Notes: a model not told the origin generated them from the letters alone. Counted from the stretch's first letter, positions 26,824 to 36,067 are shown. The stretch: 64,000 bases of DNA from Actinoplanes ianthinogenes (GCF_018324205.1 NZ_AP023356.1:8190501-8254500), one strand, 5' to 3'. A program made the numbers and translations.

Positions 26824-27942
26824 ATGAACAAAATCGTCCGCCCACTCCTGGCCGTGCTGCTGAGCGTGACCGGGATCGTCGCGGCGACCGCCCAGCCGGC
26901 GGTCGCCGCGACGGAGTCCACGGCCCTCGCCCCCGGACTCGTGCTGTCCAGCTCGACCGCCACCCTCCCGGCCGAGCTGTCCGCACTGGCGACCGGTAAA
27001 CGCATCCAATACCTCTCCACCTCGATCACCGGCAGCGCGATCACCGCGACCGGCCTGATCCTCACCCCCAGGACCGGCAAGAAGAACCGGACGGTCGCCT
27101 GGGCGCACGGCACCACCGGCCTGGCCGACCAGTGCGCGCCCTCCACCAACCAGGCCGTCTTCTGGCCGGAGGCCCGGACCGCGGTGGCCGAGCTGCTCAG
27201 CCGCGGCTGGACGGTGGCCGCGACCGACTATCCCGGCATCGGCACCCCGCAGGCACATCCCTACCTGATCGGGGCCAGCGAGGGCCGGGCGATCATCGAC
27301 AGCGTCAAGGCGGCCCGCAACCTGGACTCGGCGCTGACCCCGCAGTACGTGATCGACGGGCACTCGCAGGGCGGGCAGGGCGCGCTGTTCGCCAGCCAGA
27401 TCGCCCCGTCCTACGACGGGAATCTGGTGCTCAAGGGCACCTCGTCGATCGCGCCGGTGTCGAACACCGACACCATCGTGCCGCTGATCCCCGGCACCGC
27501 CGGGCAGGGTTACCTGGTCATGGCCCTGTACGGCCTGAACGCGGTGGACTCCGCCGTGCAGCCGTCGGCCATCCTGGCCCCTCCGGCCAAGGCCAAGGTC
27601 GGCGTGCTCAGTTCCGGCTGCCTGAACGAGATCCTGGCGGCGTACGAGAACCTGTCCGCGACGCAGCTCCTGGTCGGCGGCACCGTGCCGGACGCGGTGC
27701 TGGCGAAGTTCGTCCAGTACGACAACCCGGCGCAGACCGCGCCGAGCGCCCCGATCCTGGTGGTGCAGGGCACCGAGGACGAGGCGGTGCCCTATTTCGT
27801 CACCGCCGACCAGCTGATCCCGCAGCTTCAGGCGTACAGCCAGCCGGTCACCTTCGTGCCGATCGAGGGCGCCACCCACGACACCTCGGTGATCGAGTCC
27901 GCCGATCTGGTGGCCGATTGGATCGCCGCTCGGTTCGCGTGA
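26824..27942 (+). CDS. secreted lipase/esterase (LIP family alpha/beta hydrolase)
   Basis: A signal peptide (LLAVLLSVTGIVAATAQPAVA) precedes an alpha/beta hydrolase of the secretory lipase family; the product is 372 residues. The nucleophile elbow is GHSQGG near 178. Likely catalytic partners are the aspartate in QGTEDEAVP near 318 and the histidine in GATHDTSV near 350. WAHGTTGLADQCAPS supplies the oxyanion region. It probably cleaves extracellular acyl esters. The 188-bp upstream region is clearly richer in A+T than its surroundings and holds a GTGACG/CGTCAC inverted repeat (26693-26720). Confidence 0.9.
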   Translation: MNKIVRPLLAVLLSVTGIVAATAQPAVAATESTALAPGLVLSSSTATLPAELSALATGKRIQYLSTSITGSAITATGLILTPRTGKKNRTVAWAHGTTGLADQCAPSTNQAVFWPEARTAVAELLSRGWTVAATDYPGIGTPQAHPYLIGASEGRAIIDSVKAARNLDSALTPQYVIDGHSQGGQGALFASQIAPSYDGNLVLKGTSSIAPVSNTDTIVPLIPGTAGQGYLVMALYGLNAVDSAVQPSAILAPPAKAKVGVLSSGCLNEILAAYENLSATQLLVGGTVPDAVLAKFVQYDNPAQTAPSAPILVVQGTEDEAVPYFVTADQLIPQLQAYSQPVTFVPIEGATHDTSVIESADLVADWIAARFA

Positions 27943-27973
27943 CATCAGCATTGTTCTGACTGCCATTTCACAA

Positions 27974-28053
27974 GCGATTTACGGTACGCCGGGGAGCCCC
28001 GTCCGCAGATCATCCGCGGGCGGGTGCTCCGGGCGTACCGAAAGCGGGTCTGA
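27974..28053. terminator. bidirectional terminator with two 3'-end motifs as arms
   Basis: GGTACGCC (27983-27990) and GGCGTACC (28032-28039) close a long stem whose inner parts (GGGGAGCCCC and GTCCGC against GCGGGCGG and GTGCTCC) also largely pair. Both ends carry the dispersed TTTnCGGTACGCC motif, each in sense with the gene it follows: the lipase on the left and the MFS gene on the right. Confidence 0.8.
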
Positions 28054-28078
28054 AGGTTTTGGGGTTGATCGGAAACGG

Positions 28079-29449
28079 TCAGCGGGACAGTGCCGTCGTG
28101 GGTGGGGTGTGTGCGTGCTCGCGGGCCCAGGCGCCGGTGCTGGCGCGCCCGAGCAGCAGCACGCCGACGCCGAGCCCGACCAGGATCCACGCGCCGGCGT
28201 GGCCGCTCCCGGAGACCAGGACCGCGCCGATCACCGCGACGCCGAGGGCGCTGCCGACCTGCCGGCTGGTCGAGGCGATGGCGGCGGCCACCCCGGCCCG
28301 CTCGCGCGGCATGCCGGAGACCGCGGTGGTGGTGATCGGCGTGTTGACCATGCCGAAGCCGATCCCGAACAGCAGGTACCCGAGCAGCAGCGGCCAGGCG
28401 GCGGTGTCCGGCCCGGCCCAGGTCAGCGGCAGCACGCCGAGCGCCATCCCGCTCCCGGCGATCAGCAGCGGCAGGCGGGTGCCGCGGGTGCCGACCAGCC
28501 GCCCGGCGAGGGGCGAGACCAGCGCGGTCGCCGCGGCCATCGGCAGCGTCCAGAGGCCCGCCTCCCAGGCGGAGAGGCCGCGGGTCTCCTGCAGGTACAG
28601 CGCGTTCAGGAACAGGAAGCCGCCCAGGCCGGAGAAGGCGCAGATCGCGATCAGAACGGCACCGGAGAACGGTGGACTGCGGAACAACGCGAGGTCGATC
28701 AGCGGCTCGGCGCGGCGCGGCTCCCACCGGAGCAGGCCGAGCAGGGCGAGCCCGCCGACCCCGAAGCAGGCGAGGATCTCCCGCGACGACCAGCCGGCGC
28801 CCGGACCCTCGATGATCCCGAAGGTCACCGCGGCGAGCAGCAGGAACACCAGGAGCTGACCGACCGGGTCGAGGCGGCGCGGGTGCGGCGCCCGCGACTC
28901 GGGGACGAACAGGGCGGTGAGGATCAGCGCGGCGACGCCGATCGGCACGTTGATCCAGAAGATCGACTGCCAGCCGAAACCGTGCACCAGGAAGCCGCCG
29001 ACCAGCGGGCCGATCGCCATGCCGAAACCGGTCACCGCACCCCAGACGCCGATGGCGCGGGCACGGTCGCGCGGCTCGGTGAAGGTGTTCGTGATGATCG
29101 ACATGGCGACCGGGTTGAGCATCGAGCCGCCGATCGCCTGGAGGACCCGGAAGGCGACCAGCGCCTCCAGGTTCGGCGCGACGCTGCACAGCAGGGACGC
29201 CGTGGTGAAGATCGCCAGGCCGGTCTGGAACACCCGGCGGCGGCCCACCCGGTCGGCGACCGACCCGGCCAGGACGAGCAGGCTGGCCAGGACCAGCGTG
29301 TAGCCGTCGATGGTCCACTGGAGGCCGGAGACCGGGGCGCCGAGGTCGTCGCGGATGGCGGGCAGCGCGATGTTCATGACGGTGACGTCCAGGCTGATGA
29401 TCAGCAGGCTCATGCAGCAGATCGCCAGGACGAGGTAGCGGCGGGGCAC
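28079..29449 (-). CDS. DHA2-family MFS efflux transporter
   Basis: The 456-residue transporter shows 12-14 hydrophobic segments. It has SVADRVGRRRVFQTGL (motif A), GAVTGFGMAIGPLVGGFLVHG (motif C region, given here as its visible core GMAIGPLVGG) and WQSIFWINVPIG after it, as in EmrB/QacA drug exporters. It starts at GTG with no strong ribosome-binding site. It stands alone between the bidirectional terminator and the NeuD-like gene, which is in the same direction 34 bp upstream; co-transcription is possible. The substrate is unknown. Confidence 0.9.
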   Translation of the reverse strand: MPRRYLVLAICCMSLLIISLDVTVMNIALPAIRDDLGAPVSGLQWTIDGYTLVLASLLVLAGSVADRVGRRRVFQTGLAIFTTASLLCSVAPNLEALVAFRVLQAIGGSMLNPVAMSIITNTFTEPRDRARAIGVWGAVTGFGMAIGPLVGGFLVHGFGWQSIFWINVPIGVAALILTALFVPESRAPHPRRLDPVGQLLVFLLLAAVTFGIIEGPGAGWSSREILACFGVGGLALLGLLRWEPRRAEPLIDLALFRSPPFSGAVLIAICAFSGLGGFLFLNALYLQETRGLSAWEAGLWTLPMAAATALVSPLAGRLVGTRGTRLPLLIAGSGMALGVLPLTWAGPDTAAWPLLLGYLLFGIGFGMVNTPITTTAVSGMPRERAGVAAAIASTSRQVGSALGVAVIGAVLVSGSGHAGAWILVGLGVGVLLLGRASTGAWAREHAHTPPTTALSR

Positions 29450-29483
29450 GGGTCAGTTCTACCCGGCCACCCGGCGAGCCGCC

Positions 29484-30125
29484 CTACACGGCCGGGACGC
29501 CCTTGACGGTCTGCTCGGGGCGCACGTCCCGGATCACGCACCCGTTGGCGCCGACCCGGGCGCCCTCGCCGACGCTGCGGCCCTGCAACACCGACGCGTT
29601 GGTGCCGATCAGCGCCCGGCTGCCGATCCGGCAGCTCCCGGACACCGCCGCCGACGGGTTCACCTGCACACAGTCGCCGAGGACCGAGTCGTGCCCGACC
29701 GTCGCGTTCTGGTTCAGGTGCACGTGCCGCCCCAGCGTCACGTTCGTGGTCACCCGCGCCCCGGCGAACATCACCACGCCCTCGGCCAGCGTGGTCGCCG
29801 GCCCGACGGTCGCCGCCGGATGCACCAGCGGGGCGGCCGGCCGGCCCACTCCGTCCAGCCGTCCGGCGACCGCGGCCCGGATCCGCGGATCACCGATCCC
29901 GATCACGTAGCGGGCGTCCAGCCCTGCCAGCGTCGAGCTCGGCCCCAACCAGGCCGAGTCGAGCAGCCCGACCAGCCGCAGGTTCTCCTCCGACGGCGTG
30001 TCGTCGACGAACCCGATGACCTTCCACGGCACGTCGCCGACGTCGTTGACCGCGGCGATGATGCCGAAGATCTCCCGGCCGTGGCCGCCGCAGCCCACGA
30101 TCACGATCGGTTCCGGCGTGCTCAT
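29484..30125 (-). CDS. NeuD/PglD-like hexapeptide acyltransferase
   Basis: The 213-residue protein has an N-terminal nucleotide-sugar-type fold (IVIVGCGGHGREIFGII, GFVDDTP, YVIGIGDPRIRAAV). A left-handed beta-helix of hexapeptide repeats follows from about 110 (HPAATVGPATTLAEGVVMFA, LNQNATVGHDSVLGDCV, LIGTNASVLQGRSVGEGARV). This is the layout of sialic-acid O-acetyltransferase NeuD and bacillosamine acetyltransferase PglD. The target sugar is unknown, and no glycan cluster is adjacent. The start at MSTPEPIV removes a 16-residue upstream extension lacking conservation. Confidence 0.88.
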   Translation of the reverse strand: MSTPEPIVIVGCGGHGREIFGIIAAVNDVGDVPWKVIGFVDDTPSEENLRLVGLLDSAWLGPSSTLAGLDARYVIGIGDPRIRAAVAGRLDGVGRPAAPLVHPAATVGPATTLAEGVVMFAGARVTTNVTLGRHVHLNQNATVGHDSVLGDCVQVNPSAAVSGSCRIGSRALIGTNASVLQGRSVGEGARVGANGCVIRDVRPEQTVKGVPAV

Positions 30126-30194
30126 GGCGGCGTGCCCAGCAGGTCCACCCCGGCCTCCCGTGAATATGAACAAAACCCACGATATCCACCAGCA

Positions 30195-30210
30195 CTGTCA
30201 CAGGTGACAG
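30195..30210. promoter_or_regulatory. 16-bp palindrome upstream of the NeuD-like gene and glgX
   Basis: CTGTCACAGGTGACAG is a perfect inverted repeat (7-bp arms, 2-bp centre) in the divergent intergenic region, about 70 bp from both start codons. It may be an operator; no regulator gene is adjacent. Confidence 0.45.
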
Positions 30211-30281
30211 AACTACGGACACCCGTCGGATGAGCGGCGGGTCACATCGGCGGCGGGTTTTCCCGTGGTAACCATGTGGGC

Positions 30282-32402
30282 ATGGCAGGCGGCATGAAGA
30301 TCTGGCCAGGCAATCCGTACCCGCTGGGTGCGACCTACGACGGCGGTGGGACGAACTTCGCCATCTACTCCGAGGTCGCCGAGCGGGTGGAGCTGTGCCT
30401 GTTCGACGACGCGGGCATCGAGACCCGGGTCGACCTGCCGGAACGCGAGGCGCTGGTCTGGCACGGGTACCTTCCCCGGATCACGCCCGGCCAGCGGTAC
30501 GGCTTCCGGGTGCACGGCCCGCACGACCCCGGGCAGGGGCTGCGCTGCAACCCGAGCAAGCTGCTGCTGGACCCGTACGCGAAGGCGATCGACGGGGACT
30601 ATCGCTGGGACCAGGCCCTGTTCGGGTACAACTTCGGCGATCCGCAGTCGTACAACGACACCGACTCGGCCCCGTTCGCCCCGCGCTCCGTGGTGATCAA
30701 CCCGTTCTTCGACTGGGGCAACGACCGGCCGCTGAAGATCCCGATGTGGGAGACGGTGATCTACGAGGCGCACGTCAAGGGCATGACGATCGGGCACCCG
30801 GACATCCCGGCGGACGTGCAGGGCACCTACTCCGGCCTGGCCCACCCCGCGATGATCAAGTATTTCCAGCGGCTCGGCATCACCGCCGTCGAGCTGATGC
30901 CGGTGCACCAGTTCGTGCACGACAGCGGCCTGATCGAGCGCGGCCTGACGAACTACTGGGGTTACAACACCATCGGCTTCTTCGCCCCGCACAACGGCTA
31001 CTCCTCGTTCGGCGGGGGCGGCGGGCAGGTGCAGGAGTTCAAGTCGATGGTCAAGGCGCTGCACCAGGCCGGCATCGAGGTCATCCTGGACGTGGTCTAC
31101 AACCACACCGCCGAGGGCAACCACCTCGGCCCCACCCTCTCGTTCCGTGGCATCGACAACGCCGCCTTCTACCGCCTGGTGGAGAACGACAAGCAGTACT
31201 ACTACGACACCACCGGCACCGGGAACAGCCTGAACGTCCGGCACCACGAGTCACTGCGGCTGATCATGGACTCGCTGCGGTACTGGGTGACCGAGATGCA
31301 CGTCGACGGCTTCCGGTTCGACCTGGCCGCCGCGCTGGCCCGGGAGTTCCACGAGGTGGACCGGCTCGCCGCGTTCTTCGACCTGGTCAACCAGGACCCG
31401 GTGGTCTCCCAGGTGAAACTGATCGCCGAGCCGTGGGACGTCGGCGACGGCGGTTACCAGGTCGGTGGCTTCCCGCCGAACTGGACCGAGTGGAACGGGA
31501 AGTACCGCGACTCGGTCCGCGACTTCTGGCGCGGCGAGCCGTCCAGCCTCGGCGAGTTCGCCTCCCGCTTCACCGGCAGCTCCGACCTGTACCAGGACGA
31601 CGGCCGCCGCCCGATCGCGTCGATCAACTTCGTCACCGCGCACGACGGGTTCACCCTGCACGACCTGGTGTCGTACAACGACAAGCACAACGACGCGAAC
31701 GGCGAGGGCAACCGCGACGGCGAGAGCTACAACCGCTCATGGAACTGCGGCGTCGAGGGGCCGTCCGACGACCCGGACGTCATCGTGCTGCGCGAGCGGC
31801 AGAAGCGGAACTTCCTGGCCACCCTGCTGCTCAGCCAGGGCGTCCCGATGATCGCCCACGGCGACGAGCTGGGCCGCACCCAGCAGGGCAACAACAACGT
31901 CTACTGCCAGGACAACGAGCTGAGCTGGGTGAACTGGGAGGACGCCCGCGAGGAGGACGTGCTCACCCACTTCACCCGGCTGCTGTTGAGGCTGCGCGCC
32001 GAGCACCCGATCTTCCGCCGCCGCCGCTTCTTCACCGGCTCCTTCGCCGACGAGAACAAGCTGCCGGACATCGCCTGGCTGCGTCGCGACGGCGAGGTGA
32101 TGACCGATGCCGACTGGAACACCCGCAGCGGCATGACCATGACGGTCTTCCTGAACGGCCACGGCATCCCGGAACGCGACGCGCTCGGCGAGGAGATCAC
32201 CGACGACTCGTTCCTGCTCCTGTTCAACCCCCTGAACGAGGACGTCGCGTTCACGCTGCCGCCCCGCGAGTACGGCAAGACCTGGGAGATCGTCGCCCAC
32301 ACCGCCGATCCGCTGCTGGCCCGCCGCCGCAAGACCGCCCGGGCCGCCAGCCGGGTCGACGTCGTCCGCCACGCGCTGGTGGTCCTCCGCTGCCGCTACT
32401 GA
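30282..32402 (+). CDS. glgX: glycogen debranching enzyme GlgX
   Basis: It hydrolyses alpha-1,6 branches of glycogen or limit dextrin. The protein has about 706 residues. An N-terminal CBM48 module begins GNPYPLGATYDGGGTNFAIY. A GH13 barrel carries VILDVVYNHTAEGN, DGFRFDLAAALA with the nucleophile near 345, IAEPWDVGDGGY with the acid/base near 380, and TAHDGFTLHDLVSYNDKHN, all intact, and a C-terminal beta domain follows. TAACCA lies seven bases before ATG 30282, fitting a leaderless start; ATG 30294 (MKIWPG) is also plausible. It ends at a terminator shared with the convergent cyclase gene. Confidence 0.95.
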   Translation: MAGGMKIWPGNPYPLGATYDGGGTNFAIYSEVAERVELCLFDDAGIETRVDLPEREALVWHGYLPRITPGQRYGFRVHGPHDPGQGLRCNPSKLLLDPYAKAIDGDYRWDQALFGYNFGDPQSYNDTDSAPFAPRSVVINPFFDWGNDRPLKIPMWETVIYEAHVKGMTIGHPDIPADVQGTYSGLAHPAMIKYFQRLGITAVELMPVHQFVHDSGLIERGLTNYWGYNTIGFFAPHNGYSSFGGGGGQVQEFKSMVKALHQAGIEVILDVVYNHTAEGNHLGPTLSFRGIDNAAFYRLVENDKQYYYDTTGTGNSLNVRHHESLRLIMDSLRYWVTEMHVDGFRFDLAAALAREFHEVDRLAAFFDLVNQDPVVSQVKLIAEPWDVGDGGYQVGGFPPNWTEWNGKYRDSVRDFWRGEPSSLGEFASRFTGSSDLYQDDGRRPIASINFVTAHDGFTLHDLVSYNDKHNDANGEGNRDGESYNRSWNCGVEGPSDDPDVIVLRERQKRNFLATLLLSQGVPMIAHGDELGRTQQGNNNVYCQDNELSWVNWEDAREEDVLTHFTRLLLRLRAEHPIFRRRRFFTGSFADENKLPDIAWLRRDGEVMTDADWNTRSGMTMTVFLNGHGIPERDALGEEITDDSFLLLFNPLNEDVAFTLPPREYGKTWEIVAHTADPLLARRRKTARAASRVDVVRHALVVLRCRY

Positions 32403-32460
32403 AAACCCGGTTTAGGTACGCCCCGAGCCGTCCCGGCACCACGTGAGCGGTGGTGCCGGG
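32402..32460 (+). terminator. glgX terminator with 3'-end motif
   Basis: The glgX stop codon is followed directly by AAAACCCGGTTTAGGTACGC and then by a perfect 11-bp stem, CCCGGCACCAC (32432-32442) with GTGGTGCCGGG (32450-32460). It may also serve the convergent gene ending at 32473. Confidence 0.8.
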
Positions 32461-32472
32461 CATCCGGACGGG

Positions 32473-34035
32473 TCACCCTCGGTCGTCGGCCTGGTCGGCG
32501 AACGCCGTCAGGTACGGCTCGGGCTCCGGGACGTGCAGGCGCCAGGCGTTCTCCGGCTTCTGCAGTTTCGCGGCGTACATCGCGAGGTCCGCGTCGTGCA
32601 GCAGCTTCCGGATCGCCTCGGCGTTGCCGTCCGGCAGCGCCGCCGCCTCCATGACGGCGACGCCGATGCTGGCGCCGGGGTTCCGCGGCTGGCCGGCGAT
32701 CATGACCGGCTCGGCCATCGCATCGATGATCCGCTGGGCCACCGTGACCGCGCCGACGCTGCCACCGCAGTTGTTCAGCACCACCGCGAACTCGTCACCG
32801 CCGAGCCTGGCCACGGTGTCGGACCCGAGAATGCTGTCCTTCAGGATCCCGGCGAACGCGACCAGCATGGCGTCACCGGCCTCATGCCCGAGCGTGTCGT
32901 TGATCTGCTTGAAGCCGTTCATGTCGATCTGCAGCACCCCGACCGGCGTGCCCAGGCGGCGGCTGCGCTCGAGAGCACGAGCCAGACTGGCGTGCAGCTG
33001 CCTGCGGTTCGCCAGGCCGGTGAGGTTGTCGGTCACGACCAGCTGGTGGTTCTCCCGGAGCGCCACCAGCTGCCGAGCGGCCACCGCCCCGGTGACCAGC
33101 GCGGCGCCGGCCACCAGACCCGCCCAGGGGTAGAGACCGGCAAGCCACGCCGCCCAGAACAGCACCAGGTAGGCCACCCCGGTGGCGACGTACGGCAGCG
33201 AGCTCACTCGCCGCAGCGGCTCCTCCTGGCGCTCGGCATGACGCTGCCGGCTCGCCTGGTGGCACTGCAGGGCGGCGGCGAAGGCCATCAGGTACCAGGC
33301 GGTGAGCCAGCATCCCAGCTGCCATGTCGGTGTGCCACCGGCGTGCGGGTGGCTCTTGATGTAACCGAGGTAGGCGTCGCCGACGATCAGGAAGGAGAGG
33401 GCGGCGATCAGGAACAGCACCGGCTTGCGGTCGGCGGTGGTGCCCCGGACCAGCACGATGACGGCGCCCAGCAGCAGCGCCAGATCACCGAGCGGGTAGC
33501 CCATCGCGGTGGCCAGTTGCAGAGCGGACAGGTCACCGGCGGCGACCGTCGGCCCGATGACCAGGAACCAGAGGATCATGAAGCCGCAGCCCACCACGGT
33601 CAGCACGTCCAGCAGGTTCTTCGCCGCCTCCCGGCGGCTGCGGCCGGTGGTGGGGAAGGTGAGCAGCCCGGCCAGCATCGCCGGCGGGAAGAACGCGTGC
33701 GCCAGGTCGCCGAGGGAGGGGACGACGGCCGTGTTGCCGGCCTGGCCGGTCGCGGCATAGCCGGCGATCGACAGGATCAGGGCGGCCGAGCTCACCGCGA
33801 TCAGCGCCCAGGCCCGCCGCGATCGGCCCGACAGTCCCCGATGACGCCAGGCGCGGACACCGAAACCGAGAGCGATGAGGTTGCCGGACAGGAACCCCAC
33901 CGGGATCACGGTCGCGAAGAAGACGGCGCTGCCACGGGTCGCCAGGAACGCTCCGGCGAGCACCAGGTAGGCGCCGGCGATCACGATCAGGCTCCAGGGC
34001 AGGCGCCGTCGTCCGGGCGTCCCGCTTCGCTGCAT
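32473..34035 (-). CDS. membrane-bound diguanylate cyclase (GGDEF)
   Basis: The 520-residue protein has eight to nine hydrophobic segments (residues 15-340), including PSLGDLAHAFFPPAML, LDVLTVVGCGFMILWFLV and GYPLGDLALLLG. A GGDEF domain follows, with DNLTGLANRRQL, IDMNGFKQINDTLGH and an intact RLGGDEF near 410, so it should make c-di-GMP. There is no EAL domain. The start at ATG 34035 has GGGGAG upstream; a longer frame to 34086 lacks this. The sensor part is related to the other GGDEF proteins of the window. Confidence 0.93.
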   Translation of the reverse strand: MQRSGTPGRRRLPWSLIVIAGAYLVLAGAFLATRGSAVFFATVIPVGFLSGNLIALGFGVRAWRHRGLSGRSRRAWALIAVSSAALILSIAGYAATGQAGNTAVVPSLGDLAHAFFPPAMLAGLLTFPTTGRSRREAAKNLLDVLTVVGCGFMILWFLVIGPTVAAGDLSALQLATAMGYPLGDLALLLGAVIVLVRGTTADRKPVLFLIAALSFLIVGDAYLGYIKSHPHAGGTPTWQLGCWLTAWYLMAFAAALQCHQASRQRHAERQEEPLRRVSSLPYVATGVAYLVLFWAAWLAGLYPWAGLVAGAALVTGAVAARQLVALRENHQLVVTDNLTGLANRRQLHASLARALERSRRLGTPVGVLQIDMNGFKQINDTLGHEAGDAMLVAFAGILKDSILGSDTVARLGGDEFAVVLNNCGGSVGAVTVAQRIIDAMAEPVMIAGQPRNPGASIGVAVMEAAALPDGNAEAIRKLLHDADLAMYAAKLQKPENAWRLHVPEPEPYLTAFADQADDRG

Positions 34036-34126
34036 CACCGCTCCCCTCTCACCACCGCTGCCGCGGTGGTGCCACTTGGGGCACATCGGTCGGAACCCGG
34101 CGAAGTTGAACGCTTCCCGCGCGATG

Positions 34127-34145
34127 GGCGTACCGAAAGATCTAG
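34127..34145 (-). repeat. dispersed 3'-end motif at the transglycosylase stop codon
   Basis: On the minus strand the stop TAG runs straight into ATCTTTCGGTACGCC (34127-34142), a copy of the TTTnCGGTACGCC motif, followed by GC-rich sequence without a perfect stem. Confidence 0.6.
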
Positions 34146-34789
34146 TAGTTGTTGTATTTCTCGGAGTGAGCCCAGGCGCCGCAGGGGGTGTCGTAGCGCT
34201 TCTTGATGTAATCCAGGCCCCACTTGATCTGCGTGGCCGGATTGGTCTTCCAGTCGGCGCCGAACGCGGCCATCTTGCTCCCGGGCAGCGACTGCGGAAT
34301 CCCGTACGCCCCGGAGCTGCGGTTCTCCGCCCGGTAGTTCCAGCCGCTCTCCTTGGCCCACAGCTTGTTCAGGCAGGCGAACTGGTCCAGCCCGAACCCG
34401 GCCTGCAAGGTGAGCGCGCACCCGATCGCCCGGCTGCCGCTGAACTCGTTGCAGGACTTCGGGATCTCGCCGGTGAAGGCCGCCGGACCGGCCGCGGCGG
34501 CCGCTTTCGCCTTCTTGACGCTCTGCTCCAGGTCCTTCGCGTCGGCGGCGGCGGCCCTGGCGACCGCGGCCGCCTTCTGCTGGGCCGCGTTCTCGGCGAC
34601 GGTCTGCCGGGCGCGGGCCGCGGCATGCTCGTTCTGCCGGTCCTTGAGCAGCTGCATGTCGGCGATCTCGACCTGCGCGGCGTCCAGTTCGGTGCTCGGG
34701 GCCGGTCGCAGCTGTCCCAGGTAGACCCCACCGGCCAGGCCGGCGAGCAGCAGCGCGATCGATGCGACGCGGATCGGGATCCGGGTCAC
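34142..34789 (-). CDS. membrane-anchored lytic transglycosylase (SLT-like)
   Basis: The 215-residue protein starts with one hydrophobic segment (VASIALLLAGLAGGVYLG). An alanine-rich coiled-coil stretch follows at about 45-95, and a C-terminal transglycosylase domain carries FACLNKLWAKESGWNYRAEN with the catalytic glutamate, SSGAYGIPQSLPG, and IKWGLDYIKKRYDTPCGAW. It ends HSEKYNNY. It should cleave peptidoglycan outside the membrane. The GTG start overlaps the stop of the merR gene (GTGA), with AAGGAGG inside merR, so the two are coupled. Confidence 0.9.
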   Translation of the reverse strand: MTRIPIRVASIALLLAGLAGGVYLGQLRPAPSTELDAAQVEIADMQLLKDRQNEHAAARARQTVAENAAQQKAAAVARAAAADAKDLEQSVKKAKAAAAAGPAAFTGEIPKSCNEFSGSRAIGCALTLQAGFGLDQFACLNKLWAKESGWNYRAENRSSGAYGIPQSLPGSKMAAFGADWKTNPATQIKWGLDYIKKRYDTPCGAWAHSEKYNNY

Positions 34790-35163
34790 TGAGCCTCCTT
34801 GAGCCGAGCGGTCTCGGCACGGTACCAGGCGATCTTGTCGCGCACGCGAGCCTGTTCCCGGCGCAGCCGCGCGACCTTCTCGTCGATCTCCCGGTCGTGC
34901 TCGGCGAGCAGCTGGACGCGCTGCTCGGCAGCGTCCGGGCCGTCGTGCAGCAGCTCGGCGAAACGCCGCAGCCGGGCGATCGGCATGCCCGAGTCGCGCA
35001 GGCAGCGCAGCAGCCCGATCCGGCTCAGGTCGTCGTCGGAGAACACCCGCTGCCCGCCGGTGGTCCGTTCGATGCCGTGCAGCAGCCCGATCCGCTCGTA
35101 GTAGCGCAGTGTGTCGATGCTGACGCCGATCTTCCCGGCGACCTCACCCGGCGTGTACGGCAT
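34786..35163 (-). CDS. MerR-family transcriptional regulator
   Basis: The 125-residue protein has an N-terminal winged helix (PYTPGEVAGKIGVSIDTLRY, YERIGLLHGIERTTGGQRVF) and a C-terminal dimerisation coiled coil. No cysteine cluster for metal sensing is present, so it belongs with the effector-type MerR proteins. It has GGGGAGG before the ATG. It heads a two-gene operon with a lytic transglycosylase, an uncommon pairing, and is divergent from the DUF72 gene. Confidence 0.92.
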   Translation of the reverse strand: MPYTPGEVAGKIGVSIDTLRYYERIGLLHGIERTTGGQRVFSDDDLSRIGLLRCLRDSGMPIARLRRFAELLHDGPDAAEQRVQLLAEHDREIDEKVARLRREQARVRDKIAWYRAETARLKEAQ

Positions 35164-35212
35164 CCCGACCTCCCCGTGAGAAAGGGTGACCGTACCCGGA
35201 TACCGTTGCCCC

Positions 35213-36067
35213 GTGCGATCCGGTGTCCAGGCCCTGCACGTGGGCTGCGCGATGTGGTCCCTGAAATCCTGGCCGTTCTCCCGGCCGCCCGGGGAGAAGC
35301 TGCGCGCCTACGCGGGGTGGTGCAACGCGGTCGAGGGCAACACCACGTTCTACGCGACTCCGGCCCGGCAGACCGTGACCACCTGGGCCGAGCAGACCGC
35401 CCCCGACTTCCGCCTGATCCCGAAGATCCCCAAGCGGATCACCCACGAGCTGCGGATGCAGGGCGCCGAGGAGGAACTGCGCAGCTTCCTGGACGCGATC
35501 GAGCCGCTCGGCCCGCGCGCCGCGGCGCTCTGGATCCAGCTGCCCGGGTCCTTCGGACCCGCCGACACCGCTGTCCTCTCCCGGTTCCTGCGCTCCCTGC
35601 CGGCACATTTCCGGTACGCCGTGGAGGTCCGCCACCCGGATTTCTTCGCCGACCCCCGTGGTCTGGAACGGGTCCTGGCCGAGCACGGCGCCGAGTGGGT
35701 CCCGTTCGACACCGTCGCGTTCTTCGACAGCCCGCCGACCAGCGACGCCGAGCGCGACGCCTGGCTGAAGAAGCCACGCATGCCCCGCCGCGACACCGCC
35801 CTCACCGACCGCCCGATCCTGCGTTACCTGGGCCGCGACGATCCCGCCCGGACCGTGGCCGGCTGGCAGCCGTGGGTGGCCACGGTCGCCGGCTGGCTGC
35901 GCGAGGGCCGCTCACCGACGGTCTTCGTGCACACCCCGGACAACGCCGACGCCCCGGAGCTGGCGCGGCGATTCCACGCCGAGGTCCGCGCCCAGGTCCC
36001 GGAGCTGCCGCCGCTGCCCGACCCGGCCCCGCTCCCGGTGCCCGACGAGCCGCTGACCCTCTTCTGA
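35213..36067 (+). CDS. DUF72 family protein
   Basis: The 284-residue TIM-barrel-like protein has the DUF72/YecE signatures HVGCAMWSLKSW at the N-terminus, CNAVEGNTTFYATPARQTV, LIPKIPKRITHE, AALWIQLPGSFGP and YAVEVRHPDFF. Its biochemical role is unknown. GTG 35213 starts at the conserved region; GTG 35186 is an in-frame alternative with no better ribosome-binding site. Its 3' end touches a remnant of a marR gene on the other strand. Confidence 0.87.
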   Translation: MRSGVQALHVGCAMWSLKSWPFSRPPGEKLRAYAGWCNAVEGNTTFYATPARQTVTTWAEQTAPDFRLIPKIPKRITHELRMQGAEEELRSFLDAIEPLGPRAAALWIQLPGSFGPADTAVLSRFLRSLPAHFRYAVEVRHPDFFADPRGLERVLAEHGAEWVPFDTVAFFDSPPTSDAERDAWLKKPRMPRRDTALTDRPILRYLGRDDPARTVAGWQPWVATVAGWLREGRSPTVFVHTPDNADAPELARRFHAEVRAQVPELPPLPDPAPLPVPDEPLTLF

